This document shows positions 22,911 through 34,512 of a DNA stretch of 64,000 bases, piece after piece. Numbering within the stretch: position 1 is the first letter of the stretch; the number at the start of each line of letters is the position of its first letter. Made by a program: the position numbers and the translations under genes. Origin of the DNA: Margaritispora aquatica. Its lineage: Eukaryota; Ascomycota; Leotiomycetes; Helotiales; Discinellaceae. The DNA is taken from assembly GCA_007644065.1 (NCBI GenBank), contig VJWN01000011.1, positions 434,001 through 498,000 of the forward strand. The letters are read 5' to 3'. The notes under the pieces are model-generated. The model searched no databases and was not told the DNA's origin. It saw only the letters and a list, made by a program, of their open reading frames with translations.

Positions 22911-25900
22911 ATGGTTCCTCTATCACAGTCAACTGAGCCCATTGTCATTCCGGACCTCCCAACTAGGTGAGTGCGTTCCTAGTCTCCCTCTTCAAATACT
23001 GACTTAGATAGATCCGTCAAAGATTTCATTCCACATATTGCCAAGCATCCGGAAACTCCCATTGCCACTCTTCTCGAGCCATTCAAGGCCTTTGAAGGAG
23101 AGCTTCGCAAGGTCTACGCTAGGGAGCCAAACCATGAGATTGCTAAAGATGGAACTGTTAATCTTGTCCCAATCTTTGATGGTCACGAGGGAATGCTGAA
23201 GATCAGAGCACGGTCTCTGGAGACTGAGACAGAGGACGATGCTTCGCGATTTATCATGCCACTGGCCAAGGAAGATCGCAAACCGACTGGTGCCCCAGCA
23301 GTCGTGTCTTCCCTCAAGGATTTCCAGCAAAATTTCAACCTTTTCTCGGAGTCTTCCCTTTCTGATCTTGACTGGAGCAATGTTGTGGCAGCAGGTTCTT
23401 CCGTTACTACTGCTCTTCTTCCTGTCCCAGAGAAATGGGCTGGTAGCAAAAAATCTTTGCGAGAGTATTATCATCAACATCTGGCCCCTGCTAGTGACGT
23501 TGACTTGTTCTTATATGGACTGAACGAAGAAGAAGGCCTTGAGAAGATTAAGCAAATTGAAAGGTGTATCAAGGATAGTATTCTTCATGAGACAACGACG
23601 ATTCGAACGAAGAATGCAATCACAATTGCTTCTCAATACCCGACACGTCATGTTCAGATTGTTCTCCGTCTTTATGATTCAATCTCTCAAAGTTAGTCGA
23701 AGGCCGATTTTGGAGTGAGACATTGGCTAACACCGTCCTAGTTATTACTGGGTTTGATGTCGATTGTTCATGCGCTGCCTATGAGTGAGTTCTATCTACG
23801 TGGAGGTTATGCTCTTGTACTAATTTTCAATTTAGTGGCAAACAAGTTTATGCTGCACCTCGAGCCATTACTGCATTCATGACACAATGCAACACAATTG
23901 ATCTCACTCGCCGCTCCCCATCATATGAGAATCGTCTATCAAAGTATAGTCATCGAGGATTTGAAGTTCATTGGCCGTCCTTGGACCGCTCGCAGGTTGA
24001 TCCAACTATCTTCGAACGAACCTTTGGGCGTACTCAAGGTCTTGCCCGTCTTTTGATCTTGGAAAAGTTACCAAAAACCGTCGACCGAGATGCATATATG
24101 GACCAGAGACGTGCTGAACGAGGTAGACCGGCTCTGCATCGTGATTACAGAACCAAATATCGCATGACTGGCAATATCAAGGACCAAGAAGAAGATGATG
24201 TCGCTGAATGGGTTGATCAGGAGGAAGTCGCTTCGTATCATACCATGACCGTACCATATGGTGAGAAGTACAATGCTGCTAGAATCAATCGTTTGCTTTA
24301 CGCCAAGGATCTTCTCCTGAATGCCGAATGGAATCAGCCGAAAGACCGCGAGGTTTACTTGCACAGACACCCTTGCTTTTTTGGTACAGCTGAGGAAGTT
24401 CTCCAGGATTGCTGTGGATTCTGTCCAGTTCCCAAAACTGATGAGGAAATCGAAGTCGCCAAGGAAGAGAGTAAGGTGTACATCAATGGAAAGCTTGAAT
24501 TCATCATGGACGACCCAGGACGTCAAGAAATTGGAAGTTTCAATCCCATCACCGATGATGAATGGACAACCATGGCGTATGTCGGTGATACAGCAAGATT
24601 GTGTCAGGCGATTGTCGATCGTGATCTTGAGCATGTTCAAGATTGGTGTGCACAGGAAGGCGTTGATGTCAACCGACGTGATTATACCGGACGAACGCCA
24701 TTGCACCTTGCTGTTATGGCATCAAGCTTGGAAATTGTTCAATGCCTTATCGACCATGGTGCTAGACTCATCGCCCGCCTCGTCGATGGCCGAACTGCTC
24801 TCCATATCGCGGTAGCTCGCGGAGAGCTCGAGATGGTCAGAGCATTGATGAATCGAAGCTTGGCTAATCAAGAGGAAGAGGATGAGAAAGAAGAGGCTCG
24901 AAGAATGACAAGAAAAGCAGAACGCGCGTCACAAGAGGCAAAGACGGTTGGAAAGGAGCTTGAACAGGAGGATACCGAGATGAATGATGCTGGCTCAGAA
25001 GCATCTGAGATTACCTTGGATAGTGATGACGACAAGATGGACATCATGACAATGGGATCATTTGTCAAGGTTGAAGAAGATGGTGCAAAGAAGGCTGCAG
25101 AGGCAAGTATAAGTACTGCTGTCCTTCGTTGCAACAATGTCACTAACAGACTTGTTTCTAGGAGGGCGTTCTTGAGGAATCTATGGAAGACCCTGATATC
25201 TATGAAGTCGACATCATTGCCTGGGATTACAATCTATCGCCTCTTCATCTTGCGATCCTCAATGGCCATTTGAAGATTATAGAGCTTCTCGTCTCTGAAT
25301 ATGGCGCTGACGTGATGCTACCTGTCAAGTGAGTGACCAACCAGATTTGCAACGTTCAATGTGCTAATACACTTTTTAGACTTGTTCAGCCCGGCAGCAG
25401 CACCCCTCGCGGCGCCATAATGACACCTGTACTTGCCATGTCTCTTCCAACTGAGCAAGCAAAGGCTGTGGTCAAACTACTCCTCGAGCTTGGAGCAACT
25501 TCAGCTCAAGCGGATTTCAACCACTACACTGTGTTCCACTACGTGGTTGCTCAAAACAATCATGATATTTTGGATATTCTGCTCAAGAATGACCGTCCAG
25601 CTGCACTTAGTGTTGTCAACAATGTCGGCTCGACAGGATCGTATGGCAACAATGGTGATACTCCACTCATGTCCTCAATCTTCAAAGAAAATAAAGAAAT
25701 GGTGACCAAACTGCTGGATCTTGGCGCTAGAGCTACCAAAGATTTCGACGCATGGGTGAAGGTTTATCTAGAACATAATTCTTGGGCAAAGAATCACACT
25801 CCAGAGCAAAATCTAAAAGCGTGGCGGAATGGCGAGTCTCAACCAATCATCATGGCTGCTGCCAAAGAGATGGGACAGACTGTGCGTGATCTTCTAAAGC

Positions 25901-28714
25901 ATGGAGCTGACCCTGCAACTCTGGAAAAGTCCGCCTACAATATTGTCGAAAATCCACAAAGCGGCCAATATCAGATTGCCCAGTCGCTGCTTGATATCAT
26001 TCAAGGAAAGCTCAAAGCGATGCGCGAGTAAGTTCTTTCCTTCATGCTCCCACACGAAGCTAAATATTTTAGATGGAAAGAGCCAGAGAAGGTCGTCCCC
26101 AAAGAGCCCAAATTGCTCGGCGATGAGAGCTTCTATACTAGGGATACTGAGCCTGGAACTTACAAGCACTGGACAGCAGTACGTGATTACAATGCACAGG
26201 CTCAGGCCATCGCCACACAGAGAGAAGCATGGTTAAAAAACCAGGAAGTAAAAGTTGAGGAGGGCATTGAGGAGAAGAAGCTCGCGATTGCAAGAATCAT
26301 TAAGGATCTGGAAGAGACTGAAAAGACCTTGATCGAAGCAGGCGCCAAACCATTCGTCGAAATGTATCCAAAGGTTCCAAAACGTGTGGAACATGTTAAC
26401 CAGCCTTACGTCTACCCCGATCCTGAACCATACAAGACAAACTTGAGCTTCCGTGTTCCGGATTTAAATGATGAGAAGAAGGAAGGTTACATGCAGCTAT
26501 TTGAGGCGGCATGGACCAATGATCTAACAAAGATCAAGTCCCTCACTTTGGCCCCATGGACTTCAGCCACAAGCGGTTTGGAGATGGCGCCGTTGCAGAT
26601 TGCCACAGCCGACATGAACGGCTTCAGTCCTTTCTCCATTGCAGTGGTTCGAGGTCATGCTGAACTTGCAAGGAAGATTATCGAAATATGTGCAGCTCAA
26701 TATCACAAAGACGATGGTATTAGCTCGAAGCAGAGATGGAATATAGTGCCTTCTGACAGCGATGATGAAGGCGATTCTGACATGGAAGACGGTACGTTCA
26801 CAATTGTCTCAGCCCTACACGTAGTTGACTGTTCTAACAATACAGGCATTCCCATCTACGCTGAGCTTGTGAACGACAAATTCACAGTGGATAACCTTGG
26901 AGAGGTGTCAAACGTTGTCAAGAGTGAGGTTCTACCACTTACCATGATTAACTGGAACTGCGAAGCGAATAGTTTCATCGAGAATGACGACAAGAGATAC
27001 TCCTATGGCCGAGACAGCTTGATTGACTTCGCAATCAGAACAAACAATTTAGATATGCTCAAATTTCTGGTTACCGTGGGAGCGGAACAACAAGCACTTC
27101 TTGCCACAGAGGAGGACGACAAGAAAGCATACACAATTATGCCGCATAATTTCGAAACCGCCATTAAGCTTGGACGCACTACCTTACTGGCTGAGATGAT
27201 CAAGGTAAGTCAATAAATCGACTCCAAATGTTCTTAGCTAATTATTCAGGCAACCGGTGTTGGCATTCCGCTGAGTGATCTCGTGGCAAAGAGTGGTATC
27301 GAAGTCAAGGTCACACCTAAATATTACCAAGGACTCAGTGTAGGTGGTAAGAAGAGGGCTGATTGGGCAGCACCACCTGGCGAATACGTCCATCAGGCTG
27401 CAGAGGACAGAACTCCTCCGTTGTTACGTGCAGCCTATGCTGGATCGCTTGATTCTGTGGAATGGTTTATGAGCGATGCACCATTGAGACGATACAAAGA
27501 GTTTGCTGAGATTAATAAGAATAACAAGCATATCAAAATTCTCCAGTCAGGGAAAGGTTTCGATCATGTCATTGGACATTGGCTCAACACAAAGAGTAAG
27601 TTTCCCATTCCTTGACAATGATAATACTAACATGCAGTCTAGGTGAACTTGTGCTTCACAGTGCAATCCTTTACAACTACGGCGATGATAAGGTGAAAGA
27701 AGCCAGTTATATGGCACTTATCAAGAATATTCTCTCTGTTGCACCCGAAACCCTCGAGCAAAAGACTTCAGAAGGCTGGACACCACTGCATATTGCGCTT
27801 TGGGCCCAGCGTCCCAATGTAGTTTCCTACTTGATTTCGCAAGGAGCAAACCAGCGTCAACGCGACAAGCTTGGTAGAAACGCAATCCACATGATGCTTA
27901 CGCACAAGAACCACGGCGGAGCAAAGTACAAGGCCGAAGGCTTGAAGGCTATGATCGAGCTCTTTGACGAGCGTCATGTCGAAGAAATGCTTACTGAAAA
28001 ATGCACCCTGAAGCCTGGGGCTTTGACACCTCTTGCATTGTGGATGGCATGCAATAACGGTCATTACAAGAAGTCAGACATTGTTTCCATCTTGGTCGAG
28101 CGTTCAAATGGTGAGGAGCTCGAGATGATCAATGGAGAAGGAGATTTGCCTTTGCATGTCGTAAGTCTCACAACATCAGTCCATTGCAAAGGTTTATACT
28201 GACTTCTCTCCAGGCAGTCAAACAATCCCTCAGCACACTAACATCGTACCTTCTTTCTCGTAACCCTGATCTCCTCTACCGCGAGAACTCCACTGGCCGT
28301 ACGCCCCTCGAGATGTCTCGCGAGATCTTCATTGCGTCGCAAGTCGCCAACCCGCCGGACGTTGGATCCAGCGCGCACTTCCACTACTACCCAGGACAGC
28401 ACGATTGGTCGACCGTGATCAACAAACCTTCTTCCTCGTTCCTGACACCCAAGACCAAGCCAGAGGACGAAGAAACTAAGAAGCGCACGTGGGATATCTG
28501 TGTTGCTGCTGATGAGGCAATGGCGAGTGAGGGCAAGGAAAGAAAGAGAAGAATCGTGAGTTTGTTTGAGGCGAATGAGGTTGCGAAGCGGGTTGCCGGT
28601 ATGAGGAGAGGTGCTGGAGTTGGTTTTGGCGGAAGTCAGGTTGTGGTTAATGGTGGGTTGGTGGATGAGGAGAGTAAGGATGATGTTATTTCTCAGTGGA
28701 TGGGCAACTTGTAG
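22911..28714 (+). CDS. Giant ankyrin-repeat protein with N-terminal nucleotidyltransferase-like domain
   Basis: Eleven-exon model, 1,767 residues: join(22911..22966, 23012..23691, 23742..23784, 23836..25102, 25162..25328, 25380..26027, 26073..26791, 26846..27204, 27250..27595, 27643..28160, 28214..28714). Every junction keeps frame. The intron at 25103 must use a GC donor (GAG|GCAAGT...CTAG). The N-terminus (about 140-260) has AAGSSVTTALLP, then SDVDLFLYG about 35 residues on, then ITGFDVDCSCAAYDG. This G-S...DxD...D order resembles the DNA-polymerase-beta nucleotidyltransferase fold. From about residue 540 to 1600 there are scattered ankyrin repeats (GRTPLHLAVMASSLEIVQ, GWTPLHIALWAQRPNVV, and others) separated by acidic linkers. 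The C-terminus is conserved-looking but unassigned. Activity and substrate are unknown. The ankyrin part probably binds proteins. Confidence 0.85.
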
Positions 28715-29440
28715 ACTGGTCTCTATGGAGCGTTCGTCGATGTTCTAGCAAAGCTTGAATTTTAGGTTTCCAAATGACAACAGAATTTCTGTCCATTTCA
28801 TGAAAACCTCGCTTGTGCCTATCCGATGCTTACTCATCAGTCTGCTCGCTTTTCGGATTTGGCGCACCCCCCTGACAAAGATTCTGATGGATGACATTTA
28901 TGTCCGGATTGGGAAAGGTCTCGCTTGCGATCTTGATCGATTGGCTGACGGCTTTCTGCATTACCTTAACTCCTCACCAAGACAGCTAGATAGATACAAC
29001 CTACAAAAATGGCATACACCAAGGAACCTAAAGAGTCCGATGACCAACACGAGCTGACGGAAATTTCTCTTTCGGCGATAGCCTGTCCTTCTGGTCGTCG
29101 TACCTGCATGTTTCGGCGATGTTGGAATGTGTCTTGGCGCCGCTGCCTGCAGGTACCTCGGATTTAGCGCTAACCCCCTAGATCTCCTCGCTTATTTGCG
29201 TGCCTGGGACGGAGGGTGCATGGATACGAGCTGGCCATGGAATTAATAGATCACGCTTCGTGCTGGATAGTTTTGCAGAGAGGTTCCAAAGTATATATAC
29301 CAGTGCTTTGTGCTTTGTGGTAGGGCATTCAACTCAGTTACTTGTCTATTACTCCTTTTAGCTTTACTCCAAGTGATTAACTATCTTCTCTCATCCTCGC
29401 TACCCAACAAAGCAGCAAACATCAAACATCAAAAATCAAA
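28715..29440. other. Intergenic upstream of the dehydrogenase
   Basis: This 0.7 kb stretch holds the 3' end of the ankyrin gene and the promoter of the next gene. Nothing further is recognised. Confidence 0.4.
29292..29299 (+). promoter_or_regulatory. Putative TATA element of the short-chain dehydrogenase gene
   Basis: TATATATA about 145 bp upstream of the start codon at 29441, in the expected orientation-neutral form. The spacing fits fungal promoters. Confidence 0.35.
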
Positions 29441-30720
29441 ATGTCTTCCTTCGGCTTCAGCACAACCGGTATCGAAGTCGTCAAAGCTTTCGCTCCCATC
29501 ATCAAAGGGAAAACAAGTATGTTTCCCCCTCCTACTCCCCCCTCTCTCCGCACCCCTCTCTCCTCAAACTAACACACCTCCACAGTCCTCATAACCGGCC
29601 CCTCCCCCTCCTCCATCGGCGCTGAAACCGCCCTCTCCCTCGCACACGCCTCACCCTCTCACATCCTCCTCGCAGGCCGCTCTCTCACCAAAACACAGCC
29701 CGTAATCGACGCCATCACCGCGCTCAACCCCTCCATCGCCGTGCACTTCATCACGCTGGATCTCGCGTCCCAAGTCTCCGTTCGCGCCGCAGCGGCGGAG
29801 ATCAAGGGTCTGGTGGAGAAAATTGATGTCTTGGTGAATTGTGCGGGCGTCATGGCGTTGAATGAGTTTGAGACGACGAGGGAGGGCATCGAGATGCAGT
29901 TTGGTGCGAACCATGTGGGGCATTTTTTGTTGACGTGTTTGCTGGTTGGGAAGCTGGTTGGTGATGGCACTAGGGAGGGAGCGAGGGTCGTGAATGTCAG
30001 TAGTACGGGCTTTGAGTTGAATGGGGTCAGGTTTGAGGATTGGAACTTCCAGGTTTGTCTTCCTCTCTGTGATATGGGGGCTAGAGACGTCGTGGTGAGT
30101 TCAGAGCTGACAAAAAATAGGGCGGCAAAGTCTACGATCCATGGCGGGCATATGCGCAGTCCAAGACCGCGAACGTGTTGTTCGCGGCTGGATTAGCTGA
30201 GAGGCTGAAGAGCAAAGGCCTGCTTGCCTACGCGTTACAGCCTGGCTGTATGTTCCATCCCTGTCCTCATTTCGCAAATATGAAGAATTATCCTAACCTG
30301 TGCTAGATGTCGCATCTTCGAACCTCTCCGGTCACGTCACACCCGATTCGTGGGTAAATGCTCTGAATCAAGCTTCAGCTGCATCAGATGGTATGTTTTA
30401 TCCTTGCTGCAGATACAATCAGATGGGATGAATCGAGCTAATCTAGTTACAGGCAAAGTCACCGACATGGAGCCTGTTAAGACGCTTCAGCAGGGTTGTG
30501 CCACCGTATTAGTTGCTGCTTTTGATCCTTCTGTTGCTGGTAAGCAGAATTCCTCGCTAGATTGGAGTATCTAGAGTTAATTTTCGTAGGGAGTTCGGGC
30601 GGTTTCTTGCAGGATTGCGTGCCGAGGCCAGTCGGAAAGGAGTATGCCCAGGGCAAGGAGAATGTGGATAAGTTATGGGCGTTGAGTGAGAAGTTGGTGG
30701 GTGAGAAGTTTGAATTTTAA
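29441..30720 (+). CDS. Short-chain dehydrogenase/reductase (retinol-dehydrogenase-like)
   Basis: NAD(P)-dependent oxidoreductase of the classical/extended SDR family, 323 residues, from six exons: join(29441..29516, 29586..30052, 30121..30247, 30307..30390, 30453..30539, 30590..30720). The Rossmann nucleotide-binding loop is ITGPSPSSIGAE; the structural NAG motif is VLVNCAGVMAL. The catalytic Ser lies in VNVSSTGFEL and the YxxxK pair in RAYAQSKTANVL. The C-terminus (QDCVPRPVGKEYAQG) matches fungal WW-domain-oxidoreductase/retinol-dehydrogenase-like SDRs. The substrate cannot be told. The gene stands alone with no biosynthetic partner nearby, so a general metabolic or detoxifying role is most likely. 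Confidence 0.9.
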
Positions 30721-33135
30721 CCAATTTAAGGATGCCTTCTTTTCTTAGATAGATAGAAGTTTGAAAAATCAGTGGCTGTATATAGTGTCTCAATTGCTAC
30801 TGTCTATCAATCTAAATCCAGTAATTTTTGAGTGATATCTCGGTATCAATAGGATCTTCACGAGGCTCTTTATTATTGCGTAATTGGAATAGGAACGCTT
30901 CTTCGACGCATTTCAGGTATGAGAAATTCTGATTACATCAACTACTCTTACCTTCGGTTGGTTATGGCACATGGCTACTGTTGTAGTACATGAGCGTGCG
31001 AGAACAGGCAGCTTTCGGTTAATTCAGTTGTGTTTGAAGAGACAAAGACACGGAATTTATTATGAGTGAGGACTGATAACTGACATTAGTGTGTGAATTC
31101 CATTGTGAGCTTTTTGAGAGGCTGGTCTGCCCTTCTAAAAATTTAGGGAACTTTGTCTCGAGCAGGAAAAATCCCACAGTCATTATCGTAGCAATCGAGC
31201 GATTGGCTTTTGTGTCTTTGACCAAATACACCTTCCACCAACACGAAGCTCACCTCACCTAACAAATAGACCAACCCAGATATCTGCTTCAGAAAAGAAC
31301 TCCTTTGTCAGGCCTCCAAAACTTTCATACGCCTAAGGAGCTAAAGGTAAGAAGTTCTCAAGTGCTGGATGGGCATCACCTCACTTGCTCCTCAAGAACC
31401 TTAGCTAATGGCAAAATGTAGACAAAGCACCAAATCGAATCGAAAATGATGACAAATACAATATAAGAAACAGTGAAGTGATCCTACTCTAGACGAGCTA
31501 ACAATAATCTCGTATGAGAAAAAATCTTCTACACCCCTCCACCTCAGTCTCAAGCTCAAGCTCAATCTCAACCACAACCTCAAGCTGAACATAGAGCGGC
31601 CAACCACAATACACCACCACACAGCGAAAGATTATTCCCACCTATGAATCCATTCTATACTACCTATACTATACCACCTTATACTAAGCTAACTCACTCA
31701 CTCACCCACTCACTAATTCCAAGAAAAGCACTTGATAAACACGAAGCATTAACATTAGCATTAGCATTAACGGGAGCTAAGTAGTCATCCCACCTTACCT
31801 CACCTCCTGAGTAGGCAACAAGGAGGTGGGGAGGGAAATAAAAGCTCCGATAACATGAGAAAGAGGTACAAATCAATACTGCATCCTCCTAAACCTCCTC
31901 AGTGGAACAAAAACATGATTACACATATCATTCCTAAAGACCAAAGTATTGCGTACCTTGCAAGCATCGCAATCGTACCAACTTGAGACGACGACGCCCT
32001 CCTCGTCTAAGTAAGTAAAGTTCGGAACCAGCCAAAGAACCCTAGTCAAGCAAGATCAGACGAACCCCACCAACCCAACCCGCTAACCAACCCACCAAAC
32101 CCACCAACAAACGAAGATCGACCTTGGCTTTGCCCTGAACCTGGACCTGGGCCTGGATACCCATCCATTCCTTGACAGGTAAATTCTCCACCCGTAATAC
32201 TAGGATGATTGATATAAATAAAACCCTTCCATTTCTATTTCTATTTCTATTTCTATTCCTGTTCCCGTTGGTTGTATTGGGAAAAGAACAAAGAGCCCAC
32301 CCTCTCTCACACGACCGACTCTTCACTTATCCAATTGATCCAACTATCCATCGCACAAACCATGAGAAAGAGCCAGATATGGCCTGACCTACCTATGTTC
32401 CGAATGACAGATTAGATCAAAGATCAGATCAGATGGGGATGGAAGATGCACCTCCGCCAGGGACAAGAAATCGGGGTCCTCTCTACCCATACCTATCAAA
32501 GAAGACATTTGCAAACAAGTAAGCCACCAGAACTTCAGCCATCAAATCAGGCCTGTCTGGATTTTCCCTATCGTGAACAAGATAGAGACATACATCGCAT
32601 GTTCATTGGTTTGGCGTTAGAATGCACGTCCTGCTCTGCACGTCTTTATTGGGTGCACACCTCCACCCCGAGGAATGCGCCCCTCGGAACATCGACAGCT
32701 GAAATGTGATGTTTGGGGTCTCTTGATTTTTCGTGTGAAAATGCTGTCTGTCTTTATCGAATATACTTCAGGCCTGTTTTTCAATAGAGAAATACTGCCG
32801 ACGGACCAAATCAGCAGGTAGCAAAGACTCCGGCGTGAATGAGAATGTACTCGGGAATTCCTCTACTTGCACCAGCACAATTGCATCAATAGGACTTTCC
32901 TCAACATCCTGGACCAGAAAGCAAAGCTCTACCTTACCTCTGAACACCAAGTCACATATTGGAGAGAATGGGGGACTGATCCTCATTCTGCGAACTGTAA
33001 GCTTCACTCCTATTATTCTCCTGAATCGAAAAGCGCAAGCAAGCTGATAGGAAAAAGCAATAAATTAATAGGAGGAGGAGGATCTACTTTACCACAGTTG
33101 TCCGACATATCGATATCAACCCAACAAACCTCAAG
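30721..33135. other. Intergenic, 2.4 kb, low-complexity but no gene
   Basis: The stretch holds CAAGCTCAAGCT-type and ATTTCT-type simple repeats (about 31545-31590, and 32231-32254 with four ATTTCT units). ORFs are short and motif-free. It includes the promoter of the DUF3431 gene. Confidence 0.4.
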
Positions 33136-34512
33136 ATGGCACTCCCTAAGAAATGGATACCAGTGATGTCCTTCCTAACCGTAGGATTCATTCTATGGCT
33201 CCTCAAGCCATATCTGCCCATGCCCCGCCTGGTATGGGACATGCCAGAATACGCACAAGCGCAAGCAGCGACGTACGCCCACGGCATTGAAGTTGCAACT
33301 CCGCCAAAACAGCCCATCAATCGACCAAAGACGCAGACGCAGATCCCAGGATCCGCAGAATCAGAGGCGGAAGAGGAGGCACCCAAGAGACTGCAGGAGT
33401 TGGTCTCAGAAGCCGATCGTGCAGCCAAGATGGAAAAGGATCGGGAAGCCAACTTGCGTCCTGCGGCTAACATGTCATTCGTCGCTGGAATACCAAAACC
33501 AGTAGGAGCTTCATATACAAAGGCCCTGATTGTGCCACGGACGAAAGACGAGGATGTGGGATGGATTAAGGATAATTTCGGTGGGAGCGAGACTTTTAAA
33601 TCGTTTGTGTACACGGTCGACAACCCAGATGCGGAATACCACCCCCCGAAAAATAAGGGACACGAAGTAATGGTGTACCTCTCTTATATAATCGACAATT
33701 ACGACAACCTGGCGGATGTAAACATGTTTATGCACTCGCATCGACATGCGTGGCACAATGACGATTTGCTCGATAATGATGCGGTACAGATGATCTCGCG
33801 TTTGTCATCGGAGCGTGTAACGAGGGAAGGCTTCATGAACATGCGCTGCCATTGGGACCCCGGATGTCCATCTTGGATGCACCCTGGTACTGTAGAGGAG
33901 GACATCAACAAGCAAGAAGAAACCATGCTCGCGCGCTCCTGGTCCGAGATATTCCCCCTCGATCCCATTCCAGAAGTGCTTGCTCAACCCTGCTGCGCTC
34001 AATTCGCCATCTCCAAGGAGCGCATTCGCAGCTTACCACTTGCCCGATACGTTTTCTATCGCGACTGGCTGCTGCGAACTAGTTTGTCTGACTACATCAG
34101 CGGACGCGTTTGGGAATACGTTTGGCAGTTCGTTTTCACAGGACAAAACGTAGTTTGTCCACTCGAGCATATCTGCTATTGCGATGGGTTTGGGGTGTGC
34201 TTTGGCGATGATGCAAAGTACAAGAAGTACTACGAGCGCCACGATGAGAGGGTCAAGCTCGAGGATGAGCTGCGGATCTGGAATGAGCGGAATTCGAAGT
34301 GGATGGCGACGCCGGAGAACCAGAGGGATTTGCTGGAGGATAACGAGCGAGAGCCACCCGAGGTTGGAAAGAATATCGAGTTGCAGGGACGGATTAGTGC
34401 GTTGACTGCGTGGTGTGATCAGAAGAGGCAGGCTGCGAAAGAGCATGGCGATGTTGCTATGAACAGGGCTAAAGAGGCAGGGAGAGCGTGGCAAGATGGT
34501 GATGGATTTTGA
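33136..34512 (+). CDS. DUF3431 type II membrane protein
   Basis: Intronless, 458 residues. A single N-terminal membrane anchor (VMSFLTVGFILWLLKPYLP, residues about 10-28) follows a short basic cytosolic start, so the bulk should face the lumen. After an acidic linker (SEAEEEAPKRLQELVSEADR) comes the DUF3431 domain. Its landmarks are ALIVPRTKDEDVGWI, YIIDNYDNLADVNMFMHSHR directly followed by HAWHND, RCHWDPGCPSW, and a Cys-rich end (CPLEHICYCDGFGVCFG). DUF3431 proteins are fungal and often lie in cell-wall or glycosylation contexts. The HSHRxxWHND segment looks like a possible active site, but no reaction is established. The C-terminus is helical and charged. Confidence 0.85.
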   Translation: MALPKKWIPVMSFLTVGFILWLLKPYLPMPRLVWDMPEYAQAQAATYAHGIEVATPPKQPINRPKTQTQIPGSAESEAEEEAPKRLQELVSEADRAAKMEKDREANLRPAANMSFVAGIPKPVGASYTKALIVPRTKDEDVGWIKDNFGGSETFKSFVYTVDNPDAEYHPPKNKGHEVMVYLSYIIDNYDNLADVNMFMHSHRHAWHNDDLLDNDAVQMISRLSSERVTREGFMNMRCHWDPGCPSWMHPGTVEEDINKQEETMLARSWSEIFPLDPIPEVLAQPCCAQFAISKERIRSLPLARYVFYRDWLLRTSLSDYISGRVWEYVWQFVFTGQNVVCPLEHICYCDGFGVCFGDDAKYKKYYERHDERVKLEDELRIWNERNSKWMATPENQRDLLEDNEREPPEVGKNIELQGRISALTAWCDQKRQAAKEHGDVAMNRAKEAGRAWQDGDGF

